Source of the DNA: Macrococcus sp. 19Msa1099
GTDB lineage: Bacteria; Bacillota; Bacilli; Staphylococcales; Staphylococcaceae
Assembly: GCA_019357535.2 (NCBI GenBank)
Contig: CP079955.1
Coordinates: 372,001-436,000, forward strand
Length of the DNA: 64,000 nucleotides
Direction: 5' to 3'
The notes beneath the pieces were generated by a model. It did not search any database. It was not told the DNA's origin and worked only from the letters and a program-made list of their open reading frames with translations. The position numbers and the translations under genes are program-made. Positions 1-8,299 of the stretch are shown here, in pieces. Each line of letters opens with the position of its first letter. Position 1 is the stretch's first letter.

Positions 1-1
1 A

Positions 2-529
2 GATCGTTATAATCACAATATTAATACGAGTGAAAATTATCATGACGAAGTCGTAACGACACATACATATCAAGACCGTGTCGATACCATTGAAATCATG
101 AAAGCCAATAACATCTCGCCATGTTCAGGTGTAATATGTGGGATGGGTGAGACAGATGAGGATATTATTGATATGGCATTAGCGCTTCGAGCGATAGACG
201 CAGATAGTATCCCGGTAAACTTCCTTCATCCTGTAAAGGGGACGAAGTTCGGTAATGAAGATAACTTAACACCAGAACGCTGTTTAAGAATATTATCGAT
301 GTTCAGATTGATTAATCCGTCGAAAGAAATCCGCATTGCTGGGGGTAGAGAAGTGAATTTAAGAACATTACAACCCCTTGCGATGCAGGCAGCAAACTCC
401 ATCTTTGTAGGAGATTATCTGATTACCAATGGACAGCCGAATGAACTCGATTATAAGATGCTAGAAGATCTAGGTTTTGAGATTGATATAAATGAATCTG
501 AAGTAAATAAAGCAGCACTCAAAATTTGA
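2..529 (+). CDS. bioB: Biotin synthase, C-terminal part (5' end outside window)
   Basis: This is the C-terminal half of a radical-SAM biotin synthase, which inserts sulfur into dethiobiotin in the last step of biotin synthesis. The open frame runs in from the window edge. It carries typical BioB segments: [12 protein letters not shown] near the start, then [18 protein letters not shown] and [10 protein letters not shown]. The radical-SAM cysteine cluster lies upstream and is not visible; one BioB cluster ligand region (SPCSGVIC) is. The reading frame is open from base 2, so the ATG at 98 is internal and not the start. The stop codon lies inside the palindrome shared with the convergent helicase gene. 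Confidence 0.95.
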   Translation, partial: DRYNHNINTSENYHDEVVTTHTYQDRVDTIEIMKANNISPCSGVICGMGETDEDIIDMALALRAIDADSIPVNFLHPVKGTKFGNEDNLTPERCLRILSMFRLINPSKEIRIAGGREVNLRTLQPLAMQAANSIFVGDYLITNGQPNELDYKMLEDLGFEIDINESEVNKAALKI

Positions 530-542
530 GTGCTGCTTTATT
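508..542. terminator. Bidirectional terminator shared by bioB and the RecQ gene
   Basis: A perfect 16-bp inverted repeat (arms 508-523 and 525-540) with A-rich and T-rich ends. It overlaps the bioB stop codon (527-529) and the helicase stop codon (538-540), so each gene ends within the hairpin. Confidence 0.85.
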
Positions 543-2607
543 CACTACCGTTATTAATCAGCGCAAATGGATAGACTTTATCAGCGCTTTCTAGAAGCTG
601 TGATGCAACAACGGTCATCGTCCATCTGGAATTTACGATGTCGTCTATAAGCAGTATGTTCTTACCTGTGAGTTGCTCATGATTGACGATATGAATCGTG
701 TCTTTAATATTTTGTTCTTGCATCATAGAATTTTTCATATCTCTTTGTGATGCGCCAGGACGTATCTTTTCCACAGCTTCGATATATTCGATGTTAAAAC
801 TTTGAGCAAGCTGCTCGGCCAATGTTTTGACGAGTCCTGGATTCCTTAAACTTGGAACGGGAACAATCGCATCAATTTCATTCTGATATATCATATCTTT
901 CAAGAAATGGCGGACTGTTGCTACTGTTTTTTCAGAAACCTGATCGTGTTCTTTTTCTAGCATAAATCGTCTGCCGATAGGAGAATATGCATCAGTTGTA
1001 TATGTCCATCCGGGTTGCATCTGTAAGTGTTCTTCAATCTTTTTGTTATAAGCTGTACGTTTTCTTGGTGCTATTTCACCATGTAACTTATTTTTATATT
1101 GCGTCGCTGATTCAAGGTATGGATTATCATTTGTCATTGGGACAAATATACGATTTCTGCAATAAGTACACATGCCACAGACTTCTTTAATGTCTGGGGC
1201 ATCAAGTTCTTCGGCAATGTATTTCATATAACAGCCATCATAGTTGATAAATCGTTTGAGGTTGTTTAATTCATTCATGCGCGTATCATTGAGTTTGTTC
1301 TGAAGCTTCGCATTTGCAGTCGCATCAAATGTATTTTGTTCGTTGATGACATACTTTCTTTTGTGCAGCTCAATATATTCATGGACATAGAGATACTTTA
1401 GAACACCTGCAAGCTTTGTCGTATTCAAGTTGAAGTGTGGGAGTATCTCATTACGTGATAAGCCTTCCGGATACTGTCTCAGCAGATCGAGAATCTGTGA
1501 CAATAGCTCTGGGTCTTTGTAAGATGAATCTATAAATGATTTGATAATTTCTTCATCTTCATCACCATGCAGAAGGATAGCAAGGGCAGGTTTTCCGTTT
1601 CTGCCTGCACGACCGATTTGCTGGTAATACGATATTAAGTTTTGTGGCAGTTGAAAGTGCATTACGAATCCGATGTCTGATTTATCATAACCCATGCCAA
1701 GTTTAATTGTGGCAACGATGACACGTAGCGTACCTTCATGAAAGCGTGCGAGTACCGCTTCTTCTGTGTTATTACCGAATTCATCCTGCATACCGGAGTA
1801 ATAAGCTTCAGCGTCGATATTATGCAGTTTTAAGAACTCGGCTACTGAATCACATTCTTTTTTTGTGAGACAGTAGATGATGCCTTGTGACTTGCTTATG
1901 AAAGAGTGATTCAGTAATGCGTCAGTCACAAAAGCAAGACGCTCAACTTTAGATTGTACCGGATTAATTTGAATAGAAATATTATCGCGCATTAAGTTGC
2001 CGCGAAAGACAGCTAAATCATCACCGAGCTGATCTTTAATATCATCGATGACACGATCATTGGCTGTAGCAGTCGTACCTAATACTGCGATAGAATCTGG
2101 TAATGTCTTGAGTAAGTTGACGATACGTTGATAATCCGGTCTGAAATCATGGCCCCAGTCTGAGATAGAATGTGCTTCATCCACAACAATCAGCTCGATA
2201 TCATTGATTGCAGTCAGTGCTTCTATGAAACGTGGATCTGATAATTTCTCCGGTGAGACGATGATAGCATCTGCTGCATCGAGGTTGGAATAGATGCTAT
2301 CCCATTCATCGCGATTATTACTGTTGATTGTTACAACATTCAACCCGAGCTTTGCAGCTGCATCAATCTGGTTGTGCATCAATGCAAGCAGTGGACTGAT
2401 AATGATCGTTGGACCACTGCCGTCTTCTCTTAATAGCTTTGTAGCTATAAAGTAAACGATAGATTTTCCCCAACCGGTCTTCTGTATGACGAGCACTTTT
2501 CTTTTATTTGCTACTGCTTGTATTGCTTCAAGTTGCCCATCGCGGAACTGAGCGACGTTGCCATATGACGTCTGTAATAACTGAAGTGCGCGACTTTCAA
2601 TATTCAT
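538..2607 (-). CDS. recQ: RecQ-family ATP-dependent DNA helicase with C-terminal phosphoribosyltransferase-like domain
   Basis: A 689-aa superfamily 2 helicase. Walker A is QKTGWGKS near residues 42-49, the DEAH box is VVDEAHSISDWGHD near 140-155, the SAT-like motif is TTATAND, and motif VI is QQIGRAGRNG. A four-cysteine zinc cluster (CYMKYIAEE through CGMCTYC) follows near residues 460-490. The last 150 or so residues are not the usual HRDC domain: they end in LLIDDIVNSRWT, the PRPP-binding loop of type I phosphoribosyltransferases. This architecture is known from some actinobacterial and Firmicute RecQ proteins. I chose ATG at 2607 because GGGAGG lies 7 bp upstream; an in-frame ATG at 2634 lacks a site. 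Whether the PRT domain is catalytic is unknown. Confidence 0.9.
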   Translation of the reverse strand: MNIESRALQLLQTSYGNVAQFRDGQLEAIQAVANKRKVLVIQKTGWGKSIVYFIATKLLREDGSGPTIIISPLLALMHNQIDAAAKLGLNVVTINSNNRDEWDSIYSNLDAADAIIVSPEKLSDPRFIEALTAINDIELIVVDEAHSISDWGHDFRPDYQRIVNLLKTLPDSIAVLGTTATANDRVIDDIKDQLGDDLAVFRGNLMRDNISIQINPVQSKVERLAFVTDALLNHSFISKSQGIIYCLTKKECDSVAEFLKLHNIDAEAYYSGMQDEFGNNTEEAVLARFHEGTLRVIVATIKLGMGYDKSDIGFVMHFQLPQNLISYYQQIGRAGRNGKPALAILLHGDEDEEIIKSFIDSSYKDPELLSQILDLLRQYPEGLSRNEILPHFNLNTTKLAGVLKYLYVHEYIELHKRKYVINEQNTFDATANAKLQNKLNDTRMNELNNLKRFINYDGCYMKYIAEELDAPDIKEVCGMCTYCRNRIFVPMTNDNPYLESATQYKNKLHGEIAPRKRTAYNKKIEEHLQMQPGWTYTTDAYSPIGRRFMLEKEHDQVSEKTVATVRHFLKDMIYQNEIDAIVPVPSLRNPGLVKTLAEQLAQSFNIEYIEAVEKIRPGASQRDMKNSMMQEQNIKDTIHIVNHEQLTGKNILLIDDIVNSRWTMTVVASQLLESADKVYPFALINNGSE

Positions 2608-2666
2608 TATGGAACCTCCCTTTGATATTATCATAACATGCTTTTTCTATGCGCTCAGCTTATAAA

Positions 2667-2714
2667 AAGCATACAGTTCAATATGCTTGATTATTGCGTC
2701 TTACAACATATCAT
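2667..2714 (+). promoter_or_regulatory. Putative promoter and inverted repeat upstream of the amidohydrolase
   Basis: A TTGATT (2687-2692) and TATCAT (2709-2714) pair with a 16-bp spacer. A perfect 7-bp inverted repeat, AAGCATA/TATGCTT (2667-2688), touches the -35 element and could be an operator. This is pattern matching only. Confidence 0.4.
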
Positions 2715-2754
2715 ACGTAATATATTTTAGAATATGTATAAGGAGAGGATTATA

Positions 2755-3927
2755 ATGCATAAACGATTATTAGACAGACTGAAAGCAAAAGAAGAGAAGA
2801 TGATTAAGATTCGCAGATATTTACATGAACATCCTGAACTATCTTTTAAGGAAGAAAATACATCTGACTATATCGCAGATTTTTATAGAGATTTGGATGT
2901 TTCAGTCGAACGTAATATTGGACCCCGTGGGATTAAAGTTACGATTGATTCAGGGAATCCTGGCAAAACATTAGCTATCCGTGCAGATTTCGATGCGTTG
3001 CCAATACAGGAAGAAACAGGCTTACCCTATGCGTCTAAGGTCGAAGGTGTGATGCATGCATGTGGTCATGATGCACATACAGCATATATGCTCGTCCTCG
3101 CTGAAACACTTGCAGAACTGAAGGATACGTTTAAAGGTAAAGTAGTGGTCATCCATCAGCCTGCAGAAGAAGTGCCGCCCGGTGGAGCGAAGGCAATGAT
3201 ACAAGAGGGTGTCTTAGAGGACGTGGATCACGTATTAGGTTTACATGTCATGAGCACGATGAAGACAGGGACCATCTATTATCGACCTGGTTATGTTCAG
3301 ACTGGACGTGCTTTCTTTAGATTGAAGATTAAAGGAAGGGCGGGACACGGTTCAAGTCCGCATATGGCAAATGATGCAATTGTTGCATCGAGTATATTTG
3401 TCACGAGTGCACAAACGATTGTATCTAGACGGCTTAGTCCGTTTGATGCAGGGGTCGTGACGATAGGTTCGTTTGATGGGCAGGGGCAGTTTAACATCAT
3501 ACAGGATACCGTATCATTAGAAGGTGATGTCAGAGCGCTGACAGATCAGACGAAAGAAGTAATCGAAACAGAGATTCGACGCATTGTTAAAGGGATAGAA
3601 GTGATGTTTGACGTAGAGTGTGAACTTGATTATCAGGATGACTATCCTGCCCTTTATAACGATCCTGAATTTACGCAGTACGTTGCAGATACACTTCAAA
3701 GCGCAGATCTAGACTTTGATGTTGCACTGACCGAGCCACAACCCCCATCAGAGGATTTTGCCTATTATGCTAAGGAGAGACCTTCATCATTTATTTATGC
3801 AGGGGCGAGCCCAGAAGATGGACATATATACCCGCATCATCATCCGAAATTTAATATCAACGAAAGATCATTACTGATTGCAGCTCAAGCAGTTGGCACG
3901 GTCGTCATAGACTATTTAAATCAATAA
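2755..3927 (+). CDS. M20-family N-acyl-amino-acid amidohydrolase (HipO/AmhX type)
   Basis: A 390-aa cytosolic metallo-amidohydrolase of the M20D group, which removes the acyl group from N-acyl amino acids or related amides. Metal-ligand motifs are HACGHDAHTA (about residues 100-110), PAEEVPPGGA (about 135-145), LHVM, and PSEDFAYY with HHHPKF near the C-terminus. Length fits the family. The start is ATG at 2755, preceded by AAGGAG at 2740-2745; an upstream in-frame ATG at 2734 lacks a site. The natural substrate cannot be read from sequence. An AbgT-type transporter lies 2 kb downstream and M20D enzymes are the classic partners of AbgT, but the two genes are not in one operon here. Confidence 0.88.
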   Translation: MHKRLLDRLKAKEEKMIKIRRYLHEHPELSFKEENTSDYIADFYRDLDVSVERNIGPRGIKVTIDSGNPGKTLAIRADFDALPIQEETGLPYASKVEGVMHACGHDAHTAYMLVLAETLAELKDTFKGKVVVIHQPAEEVPPGGAKAMIQEGVLEDVDHVLGLHVMSTMKTGTIYYRPGYVQTGRAFFRLKIKGRAGHGSSPHMANDAIVASSIFVTSAQTIVSRRLSPFDAGVVTIGSFDGQGQFNIIQDTVSLEGDVRALTDQTKEVIETEIRRIVKGIEVMFDVECELDYQDDYPALYNDPEFTQYVADTLQSADLDFDVALTEPQPPSEDFAYYAKERPSSFIYAGASPEDGHIYPHHHPKFNINERSLLIAAQAVGTVVIDYLNQ

Positions 3928-3950
3928 AAAGGTGCACAAATAAAAAATGA

Positions 3951-3979
3951 TTGCAAAACTTCTCGAATTTCGGTACTAT
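3951..3979 (+). promoter_or_regulatory. Putative sigma-A promoter for tsuAB
   Basis: TTGCAA (3951-3956) and TACTAT (3974-3979) with a 17-bp spacer, 46 bp upstream of the transporter start. No CstR-type operator is visible here. Confidence 0.6.
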
Positions 3980-4025
3980 AGTATTTATTTCTTACTAAAA
4001 CTATCGGAATTATAGGAGGTTAGTT

Positions 4026-5102
4026 ATGGGCTGGACTATTTTTAGCGGTTTAATTATTGGTTTACTACTTGGATTTGTGATGCAGCGTACACGTTTTTGC
4101 TTAACTGGAGGCTTCAGAGATATGTACGTTCAAAAGAACAATAAAATGTTCTATGCATTGCTTGTCGCAATTACAATACAAGCGATTGGATTAGCAATAT
4201 TAACGTCTTTACATGTGCTCGAAATTCCTTATGATGCATATTCTGTAATCGGTACGATATTCGGTTCATTTATATTTGGTGTGGGTATCGTTCTTGCAGG
4301 TGGCTGTGCAACGGGAACGTGGTATCGCGCAGGTGAAGGATTGATTGGAAGCTGGATTGCATTATTTATGTATGCACTGTTTGCAGCGATTACGAAGAAC
4401 GGTGCATTAAAACCAGCGCTTGATAAGGTTAATGGTATGACTGTTGTAGAATCAAAGATGAGTACAATGTTTGGTTTACCCTATTGGGTATTAGTTTTAA
4501 TATTAAGTGCACTTACGTTATTCTTTGTCGTTAAAACATTAAGAAAACCTAAAGTTGCGGTACCGAAATTGAAGCAAAAATTTACTGGCGTACGTCATCT
4601 ATTCTTTGAAAAGAAATATCATCCTTTCTTTGCGGCAGTACTTATTGGGCTTATCGCACTTGCTGCATGGCCGATGAGTTACTCGACAGGTCGTAACTAT
4701 GGTTTAGGAATCACAACACCGTCAGCCAAGCTATTACAGTTCTTAGTCAATGGTGATGTTACGCTGCTTGACTGGGGTGTATACTTGGTACTTGGAATTC
4801 TTATCGGTTCATACATTGCGGCAAGAGGATCAAGAGAATTTAAATGGCGTCTTCCAGATAAGATTACGATTCGCAACAGCGCAATAGGCGGTGCATTGAT
4901 GGGGATCGGTGCAGCATTTGCTGGAGGATGTTCTATCGGTAATGGCTTAGTATCCACTGCCACGATGAACACACAGGGCTGGCTGTCATTATTATTTATT
5001 ATTCTTGGAACTTGGTTTATGAGTTATTTCTTATTCGTGAAGCCGATGAAACAAGCGAAATCTGAAATCGCGGCTACAAAGGTTAAAACACAGACAGTAT
5101 AG
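4026..5102 (+). CDS. tsuA: YeeE/YedE-family thiosulfate transporter (TsuA-like)
   Basis: A 358-aa polytopic membrane protein of the YeeE/YedE family. Conserved cysteines occur in the family's motifs: RTRFCLTGG (Cys25), AGGCATGTW (Cys94) and AGGCSIGNG (Cys302). In TsuA these cysteines relay thiosulfate through the membrane. AGGAGG lies just upstream of the ATG. The next gene, 10 bp downstream, encodes a TusA-like protein, as in characterised TsuA-TsuB pairs. Thiosulfate is therefore the likely substrate, although other family members move selenium or other sulfur species. Confidence 0.87.
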   Translation: MGWTIFSGLIIGLLLGFVMQRTRFCLTGGFRDMYVQKNNKMFYALLVAITIQAIGLAILTSLHVLEIPYDAYSVIGTIFGSFIFGVGIVLAGGCATGTWYRAGEGLIGSWIALFMYALFAAITKNGALKPALDKVNGMTVVESKMSTMFGLPYWVLVLILSALTLFFVVKTLRKPKVAVPKLKQKFTGVRHLFFEKKYHPFFAAVLIGLIALAAWPMSYSTGRNYGLGITTPSAKLLQFLVNGDVTLLDWGVYLVLGILIGSYIAARGSREFKWRLPDKITIRNSAIGGALMGIGAAFAGGCSIGNGLVSTATMNTQGWLSLLFIILGTWFMSYFLFVKPMKQAKSEIAATKVKTQTV

Positions 5103-5112
5103 GAGGATAAAT

Positions 5113-5337
5113 ATGTTATATGAACTTGGAACTGTAGGAATGGTATGTCCCTTTCCTTTAATAGAAGCGCAGAAGAAAATGGAAGCATTAAGTTCAGGTG
5201 ATGAACTTAAAATAGATTTCGACTGTACACAAGCGACGGAAGCAATTCCGAACTGGGCAGCTGAACAAGGCTACCCTGTTACAAACTATGAACAGTTGGA
5301 TGATGCTTCTTGGACGATTACCGTTCAGAAAAAATAA
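5113..5337 (+). CDS. tsuB: TusA/SirA-like sulfur carrier (TsuB-like)
   Basis: A 74-aa TusA-fold protein with the diagnostic CPFPL motif at residues 13-17; its cysteine would carry a persulfide. The pair with the upstream YeeE/YedE transporter matches TsuA-TsuB, in which the TusA-like partner assists thiosulfate uptake on the cytosolic face. It has its own AGGAGG site. It ends just before a strong terminator, so tsuAB is a two-gene operon. Confidence 0.88.
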   Translation: MLYELGTVGMVCPFPLIEAQKKMEALSSGDELKIDFDCTQATEAIPNWAAEQGYPVTNYEQLDDASWTITVQKK

Positions 5338-5340
5338 ACT

Positions 5341-5376
5341 AAAGGATCCGGAAAATTTTCCGGATCCTTTTTTATG
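5341..5376. terminator. Bidirectional terminator between tsuB and the YdaT-like gene
   Basis: A 30-bp perfect palindrome (5341-5370) centred on GAAAATTTTC, followed by T residues. It overlaps the end of the convergent gene. Confidence 0.9.
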
Positions 5377-5779
5377 TGTCTTTATTATGCGTAATGACCT
5401 TCGTCCCTTTATTATCAGCGATTTCATGTGCACGTTTAACGGCTTCAGCTTTAGTGGAGAAACTATCGGAGGCGCGCTTTGCACCTTTCGACCTAACTTT
5501 CCAAGTATCTTCGAAGTACACTTCTACATCATTATCCATAAGTTCTGGATTGCTCGTACCCTCGTCATTATGAAGCGTAATTTTTTTATTCTTTAATTCC
5601 TTAAGTTCTTCTTGTGAAGCGGATTGATACCACTTCTTAGCTTGAGCTGTTGCAATTGGAATAAGATCTGATTCTTTATAACCTTCTTTCAGCATCGCGT
5701 TTGCAATATCAATCGCTTTCTTACGTTCGAGCTGTTCAAAGTGTTTCCATGTGTCCGGATAATCATCCATTGTCCACAT
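5372..5779 (-). CDS. YdaT-like small protein with C-terminal DUF2188 domain
   Basis: A 135-aa soluble protein. The N-terminal half (WTMDDYPDTWKHF through AQAKKWYQSAS) resembles Bacillus subtilis YdaT, a general-stress protein of unknown activity. The C-terminal half (about 80-135) carries the DUF2188 pattern WKVRSKGAKRASDSFSTKAEA with a late alternation of Lys and His residues. The start is ATG at 5779 with AAGGAGA upstream. It is a monocistronic minus-strand gene between two plus-strand units. A stress role is inference from the Bacillus relative. Confidence 0.75.
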   Translation of the reverse strand: MWTMDDYPDTWKHFEQLERKKAIDIANAMLKEGYKESDLIPIATAQAKKWYQSASQEELKELKNKKITLHNDEGTSNPELMDNDVEVYFEDTWKVRSKGAKRASDSFSTKAEAVKRAHEIADNKGTKVITHNKDT

Positions 5780-5901
5780 AATATCATCTCCTTTTATATA
5801 CTATAACCGATTATCTAGGTATTAATCATCTGTAATCAGCGATAATCGATTCATAGTTGAAAGAATGGCATTTCTTTTTATATTGAATTTTAATGTGTGT
5901 G

Positions 5902-5930
5902 TTGCATTTATACAACTGTTTATGTAAAAT
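5902..5930 (+). promoter_or_regulatory. Putative promoter for the AbgT transporter gene
   Basis: TTGCAT (5902-5907) and TAAAAT (5925-5930) with a 17-bp spacer, about 44 bp upstream of the start codon. Confidence 0.45.
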
Positions 5931-5973
5931 ACACATATAATATTTGAAATACAATCGATGAGGAGGAGATGTG

Positions 5974-7497
5974 ATGGTAGAACAAAAGATAAAGAAGAAA
6001 GGGTTTATCGATCGATCTTTAGATATCATCGAGAAATCAGGGAATAAATTGCCTGATCCAGTTGTTATTTTTATTTCACTATGTCTTATCATTTTGTTTG
6101 CTTCATTTGTTACTGGAACGATGGGTGTTTCTGCTAAGAATCCAGCTGACGGTAAAGTGATTGAAGCAGTGAACTTATTAACGCCTGAAGGTATTGCTAA
6201 GATTATTTCAGAAGCAGTTAATAACTTTGCAGCATTTCCACCACTTGGCCTCGTCCTTGTTGTGATGATTGGTGTAGGAGTTGCAGAGAAAACGGGGTAC
6301 TTTGAGACGTTAATGAAGTATACCATCGAGAAGACACCGCGCAAGATTATTGTTCCAATGATTATATTGGTAGGAATCCTTGGAAATGCTGCGGGTGATG
6401 CGGCACCAATCGTACTTCCTCCAATCGCTGCGATGGTCTTTATTAAGCTTGGTTATCATCCGGTCGCAGGGCTTGTTATGGCTTATGCCTCAGCGCTCGG
6501 TGGGTATTCAGCAAGTTTGATGATTGGGATGAGTGATGCATTAATCGTGTCGTTTACAGAACCAGCGGCGAAACTTGTCGATGATAGTGTTCCAGTAAAT
6601 GCGGTGATGAACTACTATTTCCTATGTGTGTCTACAGTAGTGTTACTCATTGCTGCTTGGTTCGTTACAGTCAAGATAACAATACCTAGATTTGGAGCAT
6701 ATAAAAGCGATGTGCATACTGCTGCTGAAGATGTCACTCCAATAGAACGTAAAGCAATGATCTATGCAAATATTGCATTGCTGATTGCGATGGTGATTGT
6801 GATGTTTTTAGCGGTTCCTGAGAATGGATTATTGAGAAATGCGAAAACAGGAAGCCTTATTCAGGACTCTCCACTTATGAATGGAATCGTTCCAATTATA
6901 ACAGTGCTGTTCTTCGTGCCAGGACTGGTCTATGGCTTTGTAGCAGGGACGATGCGTTCTACGAAGAAGTTTGCAGAGATGCTAGGGGATGCGATGAGTA
7001 CGATGGGACCATTTATCGTAATCGTATTCTTCGCTGCACAAATGCTTGCGTATTTTAAATGGAGTAATCTTGGAACGATCATCGCGATTAAAGGGGCGGA
7101 GGCTTTGCAAGGGCAAAACGGCGTTGTACTGATACTCGGCGTATTAGCTTTGTCTGCGTTTATCAATATGCTGATTGGTAGTGCATCAGCCAAGTGGGCA
7201 ATCATGGCTCCTATCCTAGTTCCGATGTTGATGTTACTCGGATTCCATCCAGCATTTACACAAGTAATCTACCGTGTCGGAGATTCGATAACAAATCCGA
7301 TTACACCGATGATGCCTTACTTACCACTATTATTGTCTTATGCACAACGCTATGTGAAGGATATCGGCCTTGGAACATTGATTGCAGCATTGATGCCGTT
7401 CTCTGTAGCATTCGGTATATTCTGGACAATATTATTAATTGTTTGGTATTTAACAGGACTTCCAGTGGGACCAGGAGGACCGATCCATTTGAAATAG
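5974..7497 (+). CDS. AbgT-family transporter (p-aminobenzoyl-glutamate type)
   Basis: A 507-aa integral membrane protein with about a dozen hydrophobic segments. Family-specific stretches include GNAAGDAAPIVLPPIAA, NMLIGSASAKWAIMAPILV and GDSITNPITPMMPYLPLL. AbgT proteins import p-aminobenzoyl-glutamate or export sulfonamides and related antifolates. The start is ATG at 5974, 7 bp after AGGAGG; the GTG at 5971 is only 4 bp from it. No amidohydrolase is adjacent, so the direction and substrate of transport are open. The gene is followed by the 41-bp repeat array. Confidence 0.88.
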   Translation: MVEQKIKKKGFIDRSLDIIEKSGNKLPDPVVIFISLCLIILFASFVTGTMGVSAKNPADGKVIEAVNLLTPEGIAKIISEAVNNFAAFPPLGLVLVVMIGVGVAEKTGYFETLMKYTIEKTPRKIIVPMIILVGILGNAAGDAAPIVLPPIAAMVFIKLGYHPVAGLVMAYASALGGYSASLMIGMSDALIVSFTEPAAKLVDDSVPVNAVMNYYFLCVSTVVLLIAAWFVTVKITIPRFGAYKSDVHTAAEDVTPIERKAMIYANIALLIAMVIVMFLAVPENGLLRNAKTGSLIQDSPLMNGIVPIITVLFFVPGLVYGFVAGTMRSTKKFAEMLGDAMSTMGPFIVIVFFAAQMLAYFKWSNLGTIIAIKGAEALQGQNGVVLILGVLALSAFINMLIGSASAKWAIMAPILVPMLMLLGFHPAFTQVIYRVGDSITNPITPMMPYLPLLLSYAQRYVKDIGLGTLIAALMPFSVAFGIFWTILLIVWYLTGLPVGPGGPIHLK

Positions 7498-7515
7498 GGT
7501 GTAGAATTTAAGAGT

Positions 7516-7703
7516 GAAATTGGCGCCGTGCCAAATTCGGACAGGAAAAGAAGAGTGAAATTGGCGCCATGCCAAATTCGGGCAGAAAAAGAAGAGCGAA
7601 ATTGGCGCCATGCCAAATTCGGGCAGAAAAATAAAAGTGAAATTGGCGCCGTGCCAAATTCGGGCAAGAAAAGAAGAGCGAAATTGGCGCCGTGCCAAAT
7701 TCG
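7516..7703. repeat. Five tandem 41-bp palindromic repeats
   Basis: Five copies start at 7516, 7557, 7598, 7639 and 7680, an exact 41-bp period. Each has a 24-bp core reading GAAATTGGCGCC(G/A)TGCCAAATTCG, in which TTGGC and GCCAA can pair around a GCC-rich loop. Linkers are purine-rich on the plus strand. The array fills the gap between the AbgT gene and DUF805. Apparent open frames through it on both strands are by-products of the repeat; 41 is not a multiple of 3. A single diverged relative forms the hairpin at 10214-10258. Confidence 0.95.
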
Positions 7704-7731
7704 ATATATGATTGACTTAAGGTCTTAAGAA

Positions 7732-7758
7732 AGATGTCAATAAAATGGCATCTTTTTT
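7732..7758 (+). terminator. Intrinsic terminator after the 41-bp array
   Basis: An 8-bp stem (AGATGTCA/TGGCATCT, one G-T pair) followed by seven T residues. It would end transcripts that pass from the AbgT gene through the array. Confidence 0.7.
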
Positions 7759-7797
7759 TATGTTAAAATGGAATAAACTAGAAAAAGAGGTGTGGCA

Positions 7798-8271
7798 ATG
7801 AATTCATATTTATCATTTTGGAAGCGAGCATTTGATTTTAAAGGAAAGTCTTCTGTAAATGACTTTAAAATACCATTCAATTTTCATTTGTTATTAGCTT
7901 TCATTATTTTTCCTTTCGTACATAGTTTTGTTGGTGGAAAGCTGTGGACAATACAAGATATCAAGATAGGTAATTTAATGATACCAATTAAGATTTCAAG
8001 TTGGGTACTTTATTTATATGTCATTACATACATTCCTACACTTGCTTTAACAATGAGAAGATACCACGATTTAAATGAAGAAAAAGAAATGGGATTATTA
8101 TTTGTAACATTTCCGCTTATTTATATCATTGGGACGTTTATGCTACTTATTGCTGGGCAGGGATTACCTGATACTTTGATGGTCTCAATCATTATCGTCA
8201 TCCTCCTGATCCTACCTTTAATATGGTTTATTGCAGAATGGTTTAAATTATCATTTAAAAGTATAAAGTAA
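7798..8271 (+). CDS. DUF805-family membrane protein
   Basis: A 157-aa protein with about four membrane segments. The start matches the DUF805 signature (SFWKRAFDFKGKSS), and the centre has the family's MRRYHDLNEE motif. Its function is unknown; some relatives are annotated as inner-membrane YhaH/YhaI. I prefer ATG at 7798, 7 bp after AAAGAGG, over GTG at 7792. It precedes dhaK by 28 bp without a terminator, so it may be co-transcribed with dhaKLM, but a link to dihydroxyacetone metabolism is not evident. Confidence 0.75.
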   Translation: MNSYLSFWKRAFDFKGKSSVNDFKIPFNFHLLLAFIIFPFVHSFVGGKLWTIQDIKIGNLMIPIKISSWVLYLYVITYIPTLALTMRRYHDLNEEKEMGLLFVTFPLIYIIGTFMLLIAGQGLPDTLMVSIIIVILLILPLIWFIAEWFKLSFKSIK

Positions 8272-8299
8272 TATAATTAGGGTGAAGGAGGCGTTAATT

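Noticed and set aside
5194..5596. Open frames crossing the tsuB terminator and the YdaT-like gene
   Set aside because: They overlap well-supported genes on the other strand and pass through a strong terminator.
7516..7703. CRISPR array or coding repeats (open frames on both strands with repeated peptides)
   Set aside because: The sections between cores are also repeated, and the period of 41 bp shifts frame in each unit, so peptides change from unit to unit in a way unlike a repeat protein.
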